The translations under genes were made by a program, and so were the position numbers. Positions 58,154-64,000 of a stretch of DNA of 64,000 nucleotides are shown piece after piece. The stretch spans positions 1 to 64,000 of the forward strand of contig NZ_WHNQ01000003.1 in the NCBI RefSeq assembly GCF_009362785.1, written 5' to 3'. The stretch is from Paraburkholderia atlantica (lineage in GTDB: Bacteria > Pseudomonadota > Gammaproteobacteria > Burkholderiales > Burkholderiaceae). Each line of letters opens with the position of its first letter. Positions within the stretch are counted from its first letter, which is position 1. Below the pieces are notes generated by a model. That model saw only the letters and a list, made by a program, of their open reading frames with translations, was not told where the DNA came from and did no database searches.

Positions 58154-59027
58154 AGATGCGGTCCACCTTGCGCAGCTGACGGAAATACAAGCCGATCACG
58201 GAGACGGCGATCAGGAACAGCACCACCGAAATCGCACTGCCATAGCCCATGTGATATTTCTTGAAGCTCTCGTTGTACATGTGCATGGCCAGCGTATCGG
58301 AACTGTTGAACGGCCCACCGCCGGTCATGATGTAGAGAATGTCGAAACCCTTCAGTGAGTTGATCACCGACAGCGCCACCGCGACCACGGTGGAGGGCGT
58401 CAGCAACGGCAGGATCACGAGGCGGATGCGCTGCCAGCGGCTCGCGCCTTCGATATGGCAGACCTCCTGCAGGTCTTCGGGAATCGCGGTGAGCCCGGCG
58501 AGATAGATCACCATCGACAGCCCGGTCTGTTGCCACGACCACGCCACGATCACGGACCACAGCGCCGTATTGGGTTTAGCGAGCCACGCAAAGTCGTGAG
58601 GGGTTCTTGTCGCGTGAGACAGAAACAGGTTGAGCAGCCCCCAGTCGGGCTGATAGATCCAGATCCAGATCTGGCCGACGATCACGGCCGACAGACAGAT
58701 CGGCAGATAGAAGATGCTCTTGAACACGCGGGAACCGGGCACCTTCGAATCGAGCAGCAGCGCGAGACCCAACCCCAGCAGCGTCGGCAACCCGATAGCG
58801 GCAACGATCCACAGCGCGGTATTGAGCGCCGCATGCGAAAACAGATGATCGTCGCGAATCCGCGTGAAATTGGACAACCCGACAAAATCATAGTCGGACG
58901 AAAAGCCATTCCAGTCGGTAAAGCTGTAATAGAACGACGACAGCAGGGGTCCCACCACCAGTATTCCGAAAACGCCCAGGGGCAGCGCCAGAAATACCAC
59001 GCGCCATAGCCGATCGTGTGTCCTCAT
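58146..59027 (-). CDS. Carbohydrate ABC transporter permease (MalF/UgpA-like)
   Basis: 293 residues. First helix VVFLALPLGVFGILVVGPLL followed by SSFYYSFTDWNGFSSDYDFV; EAA loop IPEDLQEVCHIEGASRWQRI. Forms the heterodimeric channel with the downstream permease. 61 bases after the binding-protein gene. Confidence 0.92.
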   Translation of the reverse strand: MRTHDRLWRVVFLALPLGVFGILVVGPLLSSFYYSFTDWNGFSSDYDFVGLSNFTRIRDDHLFSHAALNTALWIVAAIGLPTLLGLGLALLLDSKVPGSRVFKSIFYLPICLSAVIVGQIWIWIYQPDWGLLNLFLSHATRTPHDFAWLAKPNTALWSVIVAWSWQQTGLSMVIYLAGLTAIPEDLQEVCHIEGASRWQRIRLVILPLLTPSTVVAVALSVINSLKGFDILYIMTGGGPFNSSDTLAMHMYNESFKKYHMGYGSAISVVLFLIAVSVIGLYFRQLRKVDRIYG

Positions 59028-59088
59028 CTCGCGTCTCTACCGGAAAACAAGGCGGGCCGCCGCCGGGCGACCCGCCTTCGTGGAGGTA

Positions 59089-60372
59089 TCACTGCTTCTT
59101 GAACGCGGCCTGCGCATCCGTCTGGGTCTGACTCAGCAGGCCCTTGATATCGCCCGGCTGGTCGATGAACTTCGCAAACATCGACAGACCGACTTCCGAC
59201 ACCGGCGGCGGCGTGGCGAGGTCATAGTTGAAGGCGAAGCTGTTGGACTTCTCGACCGCGGCGGCGGCTTTCTGCATCACCGGGCTGTAGTGGGACTGAT
59301 CGACCTTCACGTTGGCCGACAGCGCGCCTTGGGACGACGTCCAGGCCGACTGCACGTCGGTGTTGCTGACCATGTAGTCGAGCAGTTTTTCGCTACCCGC
59401 CACGTTCTTCGCGTTGGAGGAGATCACGAGGCCGTCCACCGGACCCAGCGCGACATTCGGCACGCCCGCCTGCATCTGCGGGAATACCGCAACGTCGTAG
59501 TCCTTGCCCGCCACCAGATGGTTGTTGTTCCAGTAGCCCGTGATCCACGTGCCCATCAGCGTCATCGCGGCATCGCCCTTTGCGACCTTGTCGGCGGCGT
59601 CGGTCCAGTCGATCGCGTTGGCGTTATTGTTGAAATAGCCTGCATCGAACATGGACTTCCATTGGCCCATCACCGAGCTCACCTGCGGATCGTCGTAGCG
59701 GGCATGCCCCGTCATCAGCTTCGCGCGATAGTCCGGCCCCGCGGTACGCAACAGCATGTAGTCGAACCAGAACTGCGCGGGCCAGCGATTCTTCGACCCC
59801 ATCGCAATCGGCGTGATGCCTTGCGACTTGAGTTGCTTGCACATGGCGAGGAAGCCGTCCCACGTCGTCGGCATTGCCGTGATGCCCGCCTTGCCCATCA
59901 CCTTCGGGTTATAGAAAATGCCGACGAAGTGATAGTCGACCGGCACCAGATAGCGATGCCCGCTGTAGCTCGTCGCAGCCGCCGCGATCGGTTTGGAGAT
60001 CACGGAATCCAGCCCCGCGGACTTCCACATGCCGTCGATCGGATGCAGGCTCTTCGAATCGGCGATGAATTGCGTCTTGGCGCCCGCCCAGAAACTGAAA
60101 ACGTCGGGCAGGCTATGCCCGGCCGCGCGTACCAGGATCACCGACTTGAAATCCTCGTGTCCCACCGGGCTTTGCTTGATTGCGATCCCGGTCGCCGTGG
60201 TGAATTTGGCGAGCTGTTCGTTGAACGCCTTCTCCCCCATGTCGCCCGTGAAATAGTCGCTGATCGACACCTCTCCCGAATCCGCGAAGGCCGGGGTGGT
60301 GAATCCCGCGGCCGAGGCCAGCAGTGCAGCCAGCACAAGCGCGCGACGCTTTACTCCGTGTCTCCCCAACAT
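59089..60372 (-). CDS. Extracellular carbohydrate-binding protein (SBP family 1)
   Basis: 427 residues with signal peptide (MLGRHGVKRRALVLAALLAS, AAGFTTPAFA before DSGEVSI). Typical family-1 features: DVFSFWAGAKTQFIADSKSL, GKAGITAMPTTWDGFLAMCK, GDAAMTLMGTWITGYW. The start is set by GGAGGAAGGC before ATG 60372. First gene of the operon SBP-permease-permease-ATPase-Gfo/Idh-IolD-like-ALDH-dehydratase, all on the minus strand with gaps of at most 61 bases. Divergent from iclR. Confidence 0.93.
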   Translation of the reverse strand: MLGRHGVKRRALVLAALLASAAGFTTPAFADSGEVSISDYFTGDMGEKAFNEQLAKFTTATGIAIKQSPVGHEDFKSVILVRAAGHSLPDVFSFWAGAKTQFIADSKSLHPIDGMWKSAGLDSVISKPIAAAATSYSGHRYLVPVDYHFVGIFYNPKVMGKAGITAMPTTWDGFLAMCKQLKSQGITPIAMGSKNRWPAQFWFDYMLLRTAGPDYRAKLMTGHARYDDPQVSSVMGQWKSMFDAGYFNNNANAIDWTDAADKVAKGDAAMTLMGTWITGYWNNNHLVAGKDYDVAVFPQMQAGVPNVALGPVDGLVISSNAKNVAGSEKLLDYMVSNTDVQSAWTSSQGALSANVKVDQSHYSPVMQKAAAAVEKSNSFAFNYDLATPPPVSEVGLSMFAKFIDQPGDIKGLLSQTQTDAQAAFKKQ

Positions 60373-60542
60373 GCCTTCCTCCGTAAAGTTGACGCATGCA
60401 AAACAACTTGGATTAAAAACTGCACTCACTGCTCCGACCGACCTGGTTCATCTGTGCTTAATTTGCATATGCACAACATTACTTGACATCTTGCGTAAAA
60501 AAATCCGTGTAATTCCCTACATTGAACGATTTTTCGGCTACA

Positions 60543-60584
60543 GTTTTCCTATGTAAAACTTTTGCGTGTTTTACATAGGAAAAC
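60543..60584. promoter_or_regulatory. Perfect 17-bp inverted repeat, likely IclR operator
   Basis: GTTTTCCTATGTAAAAC (60543-60559) and its exact reverse complement GTTTTACATAGGAAAAC (60568-60584) with 8 bases between. Each arm is itself a GTTTT-N7-AAAAC dyad, so the element offers two sites 25 bases apart. It lies 25 bases before the iclR start and upstream of the divergent operon. Confidence 0.8.
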
Positions 60585-60609
60585 TCCTTAATGGCGTGGA
60601 GAGATATTC

Positions 60610-61329
60610 ATGCGACTGCTCCAGTCCCTGACTCGTGGCCTCGAAGCCCTGACGTATCTGCGGACTCATCACGGCCCCGTCCGGCTAACGGAACTGGCGA
60701 GCGAACTCGAAATGGACAAATCCATGGCCGCACATCTTCTGAAGACGCTGGTTGCCGCCGGCTATGCGGCGCAGGATTCCAATCGGCGCTATCTGGCCTC
60801 GAACGGCAGTCAACCGGGCAAGCCGGTACAACGCACGCTCGAAGAAGTCGTCGCGATCAAGGAAGCATGGCGCCCGGCGCTGGAAAGGCTCGCCGCCTCC
60901 ACCGGGGAATGCACGCATCTGGCGGTGCTGGTCGGCTCGCGCGTCTGGTATATCGACAAGGTCGACTCGACCTTGCCGCTGAAGGTCGATCATCCGATTG
61001 GCGCTCTGTCGCCGCTGCACTGCACGGCGCTCGGCAAAGCGTTTCTGGCCTTCGGCCATGCCGAAACGCCGGCGGAACTGGTCACCTACACATTGCGCAC
61101 CCTGACCTCGGAGCCGGCTCTCGCGCAGGAGTTGGAGCTGACGCGTCAGCGCGGCTATGCCATCGATGACGAGGAATTCACCGATGGCATCCGCTGCGTG
61201 GCTCGTCCCATTTACGACGCGCACGACGAGATGATCGCCGCCATGGGCATCTCCTGCCCGAGCGTGCGCGTCGACGCCGCCCGCCTCGCCGAGCTGGGCG
61301 ACATCGTGCTGCGCGAATCGGGTAGTTGA
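60610..61329 (+). CDS. IclR-family transcriptional regulator
   Basis: 239 residues. Winged helix in SLTRGLEALTYLRTHHGPVR then LTELASELEMDKSMAAHLLK; the effector domain carries SPLHCTALGKAFLAF and RGYAIDDEEFTDGIRCVARP, both IclR hallmarks. GGAGAGATATTC precedes the ATG. It faces away from the catabolic operon with a large palindrome between, so it is almost certainly the pathway-specific regulator. Confidence 0.93.
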   Translation: MRLLQSLTRGLEALTYLRTHHGPVRLTELASELEMDKSMAAHLLKTLVAAGYAAQDSNRRYLASNGSQPGKPVQRTLEEVVAIKEAWRPALERLAASTGECTHLAVLVGSRVWYIDKVDSTLPLKVDHPIGALSPLHCTALGKAFLAFGHAETPAELVTYTLRTLTSEPALAQELELTRQRGYAIDDEEFTDGIRCVARPIYDAHDEMIAAMGISCPSVRVDAARLAELGDIVLRESGS

Positions 61330-61606
61330 ACGGGGCTGATATCGTCCGCGGCGATTCCAGCAGCGGCGCCCGCACGCGACGATGCGTTGACGGCAGCCGC
61401 AGCGCATTAAAACTCCGGGCGCGCAGAGCGTAGACGCATAGAGAGTCACGCAAATAGGCGCCGCGAGGATTGCTTTGTCGAGACGCTACGCAAACCGACC
61501 GCTAGCGACATTCTGCGTTAGGAGCGACGCGACACGGATTGAGCCAGCAGTCTGCTGGCTACAACTTATGAGGCCCAGTGTATTTCGACGGTCAAAACGG
61601 CAAACT

Positions 61607-62083
61607 TCAAATTGTCCGTCTTAAGACAACGGGCTTTCCACCCATCGTCTGTTTGGTCATCCATGCGGCAAGCGCGGAATCGAGGTAGTCGGCGTGTCCG
61701 GGAAACCAGTTGTACAGATGCATGCCGATGTCCTGCACCAGCGCGGAACCGGCCTGCCCTGCTTCGACCGCTGCCTTAACGTCCCGGACCGACTTCAGCA
61801 CGGCTTCGTGCTCTTCGATGTGGCAGTCGCGCGGGGGAAAGTTTGTCGTGCGCATCCATTCGTCTTCCTGCTCGAAATGGCTGACGGCGTGTTTTTCGAA
61901 TTCCTCGATCGCGGCTAGGGCGCTCGCATCGGTGCAGGTCACGAGCCGTAGCGCGACTTCGTAGAATTCCTTATGCACGTCATCCATCGGCGTGAAGCCG
62001 AGTAGCCGTGCGTCCGACCACAGAAGGCTATTGTCACTTTCCCGCACAGGGGCTTCGACATCTTTCAATACAGAGTCTGTCAT
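61607..62083 (-). CDS. Bacteriohemerythrin
   Basis: 158 residues, hemerythrin-like four-helix bundle with an oxygen-binding di-iron centre. Ligand motifs: MDDVHKEFYEV (His), HAVSHFEQEDEWM (His/Glu), CHIEEHEAVL (His) and WFPGHADYLDSAL (His/Asp). Roles in the family are oxygen delivery, sensing or iron handling. No fused domain. It is preceded by 387 bases without a called gene and followed by a 277-base gap to iclR. Confidence 0.92.
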   Translation of the reverse strand: MTDSVLKDVEAPVRESDNSLLWSDARLLGFTPMDDVHKEFYEVALRLVTCTDASALAAIEEFEKHAVSHFEQEDEWMRTTNFPPRDCHIEEHEAVLKSVRDVKAAVEAGQAGSALVQDIGMHLYNWFPGHADYLDSALAAWMTKQTMGGKPVVLRRTI

Positions 62084-62470
62084 GTCCGTTCAATCCGGCT
62101 TTATCAAGAGCTATATCATAGCCGTCGAACATAGAACGCCGCGAATTTCCCAGCATTTCACCATCAGCGTGGCTTAAATCCTTCAGTCTTTCGAGGCTTG
62201 CCGGGCCAAACCATCCGGCCCGGCATTCATGCACGCCGAGGCGCTTTCCCTTCAGTTCTCCAGCACTGGTCGCCGCTTGCGTTGCGCGCCCGTTTCGCGC
62301 CGCTGACTTCTCTGGCCGTCTTTGAGTATTACCGTTTCGCAAGCTGGTTCTGATTCAGGAAGTCCTGACGGCTGAAATCAGCGCTTCCTGAGACGACATT
62401 CCGCCGGCGCCGATTGGCCGCACGCACCGATCTCCATAGCATCGATTCATCGCATATCGAAGGGAAAATC
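62084..62470. other. 387-base intergenic region with an inverted repeat
   Basis: No gene seen. TGCCGGGCC (62199-62207) and GGCCCGGCA (62217-62225) form a perfect 9-bp stem with a 9-base loop; no T-run follows. The rest holds only short frames. Confidence 0.45.
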
Positions 62471-62716
62471 ATGGCGGGCAACAGGTCACTGCGTTCTGAG
62501 GTCGAAAAACTCGTTGGCCCGACGCGGGGCCACGGGGCGTGCGTGCGGTTGGTGGACCGCTCCCGCTCGGGTGGAACATGCCGCGTGTGCATTCAGATCG
62601 ATCGGCCGTCCGGCACGTTCTCACTCTTCTTCTTTCGCCATGCCGACGGCACGTGGCACGTGTTTCCGCCGGGCCTGCGCCGTCCGGAAATGGGGATAGG
62701 CGGGCTGGCTGCCTGA
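62471..62716 (+). CDS. Hypothetical 81-residue protein
   Basis: Starts MAGNRSLRSEVEKLVGPTRG with AAGGGA upstream of ATG 62471. Later CRVCIQIDRPSGTFSLFFFR and HADGTWHVFPPGLRRPEMG suggest a small beta-rich domain. No signal peptide. Family not recognised. Followed after 14 bases by another small gene on the same strand. Confidence 0.6.
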   Translation: MAGNRSLRSEVEKLVGPTRGHGACVRLVDRSRSGGTCRVCIQIDRPSGTFSLFFFRHADGTWHVFPPGLRRPEMGIGGLAA

Positions 62717-62730
62717 CCGTTCATGAATCG

Positions 62731-62985
62731 ATGAAACGTCACGTTGTGGGGCGCTATCGCGGGTTCGTTATCGAAGCGCACATGGAGCCACGCACGGCCC
62801 GTTTGTCCGATGGAATCGCGCTGACCTATCGCGTCACGTGGTCGTTACGCAGAAGGACGCGAAAACAACACGTCACCGGTGACTTCGCCGATCCCGTTAC
62901 ATACGAGTCGGAGAGTGTTGCCCTCACGTGCATCGACCGCGAGGCTCGCGCTCTTATCGATGCGATGCTGGCGAATCGCGCCTAA
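62731..62985 (+). CDS. Hypothetical 84-residue protein
   Basis: MKRHVVGRYRGFVIEAHMEP, ALTYRVTWSLRRRTRKQHVT, SVALTCIDREARALIDAMLA. Small, basic, mixed alpha/beta, not recognised. The ATG at 62731 has a poor ribosome site and probably depends on coupling with the preceding gene; the frame is open to 62539, but that part is a shadow of the upstream gene. Confidence 0.5.
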   Translation: MKRHVVGRYRGFVIEAHMEPRTARLSDGIALTYRVTWSLRRRTRKQHVTGDFADPVTYESESVALTCIDREARALIDAMLANRA

Positions 62986-63001
62986 CACACGCGAACCGCG
63001 A

Positions 63002-64000
63002 TCACGCGTTCTGCAGATCCGCGATCGTCGCCGCCAGGAAGCGCGCCGCCTCGCCGCCTGTCACGACGCGATGATCGAACGTCAGGCTGAGCGGCAAAAT
63101 CCGGTGCACGGCAGGCGCGCCGCCTGTCGCGACCACCTGTTCATGGATGCGCCCCGCGCCGAGGATCGCGACGGTCGGCGGCACGACGATCGGCGCTGCG
63201 TACTTCCCCGAAATCATCCCGAAGTTCGACAGCGTGATCGTGTTGCCGCGCATTTCTTCCGGCGGAATCTTGCGCGCGCGGATGTCGGCGCGCATCCGGT
63301 CGAGACCGCCGCGCAGATCCGCCGCATCGCGATGCGCGACGTCGCGCAGCACCGGCACGAAGAGTCCATCGGGCAGATCGACGGCGATGCCGAGATCGAT
63401 CTTTTCCAGTACGTGGCGTCGCCCAGTATGTCCGTCGAACCATGCGTTCAGTGCCGGCTCAGCACGGCAACCCGCGACCAGCGCGCGGATCAGACGGATC
63501 GTCACGTCGGTGTGCGGCGGCCATGCGTGAATGTCGGCATCGTCGATCACGGTCGCGGCCGCCACTTCGCTTTGCGCGCGCGCCATGTTGTGCGCCATCG
63601 CACGCCGTACGCCGCGCAGCACCTCCGGCGGACCGACTTCACCGAGTATCTTCGCGACACGCTGCACGTCAGCCGCCGTGATGACGCCTTCCGGGCCGGA
63701 CGGCGTCACCATCGAGAGATCGACATCCAGCTTGCGCGCCAGCGCGCGCGCCGCCGGAATTGCCTTGATCACCCCGCCGCCCGCGCCGACGCCACCGCCC
63801 GTACCGAGCGCCGCAGGCGCGTCCTGCACGACATGCTGGCCAACTTCCATATGGCCGACGACGGTGCCCGCGTCTGCATCGTCGCCCTCGCCTTCGAACG
63901 CGACAAGCGGCGCGCCCAGATGCACGATATCGCCCGTCCGTCCAAACAGCTTCGTGATGCGGCCGGATTGCGGTGCCGGAATCTCGACGATCGCCTTCGC
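63002..64000 (-). CDS. 2-oxo-acid dehydrogenase E2 (dihydrolipoyl acyltransferase), 5' end outside window
   Basis: The frame runs off the right edge. It begins with the lipoyl domain (KAIVEIPAPQSGRITKLFGR, lipoyl-Lys expected at the first Lys), then a hinge, a peripheral-subunit-binding domain (PAARALARKLDVDLSMVTPS) and the catalytic domain ending LTFDHRVVTGGEAARFLAAT. E2 transfers acyl groups to CoA in the branched-chain or acetoin/pyruvate complexes. In the usual DHRxxDG active-site motif the Asp is replaced by Thr (DHRVVTGG). The internal GTG at 63925 is not the start. E1 and E3 genes would lie beyond the window. Confidence 0.92.
   Translation of the reverse strand, partial: AKAIVEIPAPQSGRITKLFGRTGDIVHLGAPLVAFEGEGDDADAGTVVGHMEVGQHVVQDAPAALGTGGGVGAGGGVIKAIPAARALARKLDVDLSMVTPSGPEGVITAADVQRVAKILGEVGPPEVLRGVRRAMAHNMARAQSEVAAATVIDDADIHAWPPHTDVTIRLIRALVAGCRAEPALNAWFDGHTGRRHVLEKIDLGIAVDLPDGLFVPVLRDVAHRDAADLRGGLDRMRADIRARKIPPEEMRGNTITLSNFGMISGKYAAPIVVPPTVAILGAGRIHEQVVATGGAPAVHRILPLSLTFDHRVVTGGEAARFLAATIADLQNA

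Noticed and set aside
59080..60486. 468-codon plus-strand frame
   Set aside because: Antisense to the binding-protein gene with signal peptide; not a gene.
62199..62225. 9-bp inverted repeat upstream of a small gene
   Set aside because: No T-run and no clear regulator next to it; not assigned a function.

Overview
The window is high-GC (roughly 60-65 % by eye), densely packed DNA of a Burkholderiaceae-type betaproteobacterium, most likely Paraburkholderia, Caballeronia or Burkholderia. The evidence is the gene repertoire: a DUF3701-type large integrase, a DUF4148-like lipoprotein, a Tat-exported high-potential iron-sulfur protein, many LysR regulators, and catabolic ABC, aldehyde dehydrogenase and Gfo/Idh clusters. 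It reads like an accessory or secondary replicon rich in catabolic cassettes. No rRNA, tRNA, CRISPR array or intact insertion sequence was recognised. The genus is inferred, not proven.

Layout. 1-1484: C-terminal part of a tyrosine recombinase. 1705-4747: sugar ABC transporter (ATPase, permease, binding protein) closed by a clear terminator. 5183-7095: nitrilase divergent from a LysR regulator. 7216-7984: two small genes, one a double-glycine-leader peptide. 8263-10016: alpha/beta hydrolase and methyltransferase. 10523-10825: DUF4148-like lipoprotein. 11101-13386: malic enzyme MaeB, divergent from a LysR gene. 14622-20021: LysR regulator followed by a D-hydroxyamino-acid cassette (DSD1-type PLP dehydratase, RidA, dicarboxylate/amino-acid symporter, PLP decarboxylase-like enzyme). 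20105-23274: TetR, EamA permease, alpha/beta hydrolase, SDR. 23318-24129: gene remnants. 24304-24924: HD-like phosphohydrolase. 25191-29267: frmR-frmA with tandem operators, convergent with a glycine-betaine-monooxygenase-like pair (gbcB, gbcA), then a divergent LysR gene. 30772-33577: EamA permease, DMSP-lyase-like cupin, and a convergent Liv-type binding protein. 33903-36513: GH28 remnant and hypothetical genes. 36876-43229: BTLCP peptidase, a 1313-residue regulator (wHTH-BTAD-cyclase-like-AAA-TPR) and a divergent di-iron protein. 43305-46686: MarR-GNAT fusion, EamA permease, MoaD/ThiS-like protein and BNR-repeat protein. 46860-49523: BON lipoprotein, HiPIP and a second-type trpS preceded by a tryptophan-codon leader peptide and terminator. 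50027-61329: a 10.3-kb operon (binding protein, two permeases, ATPase, Gfo/Idh, IolD-like ThDP hydrolase, aldehyde dehydrogenase, IlvD/Edd dehydratase) with a divergent IclR regulator. 61607-64000: bacteriohemerythrin, two small genes and a 5'-truncated 2-oxo-acid dehydrogenase E2.

How the genes work together. Several cassettes are self-contained: transport plus catabolism plus local regulator. The frmRA/gbcAB block makes sense because oxidative N-demethylation of glycine betaine releases formaldehyde, which FrmA removes under FrmR control. In the serine-type cassette, RidA would clear the enamine/imine intermediates made by the PLP dehydratase. The 50-60 kb operon looks like a complete cyclitol or inositol-derivative pathway in which an IlvD-type dehydratase takes the step that IolE performs elsewhere.

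The most striking regulatory element is the ribosome-mediated trp attenuator in front of trpS. It has the leader peptide MDTNPTSLKPHRWWHA, a 9-bp terminator stem with a T-run, and mutually exclusive upstream pairing segments.
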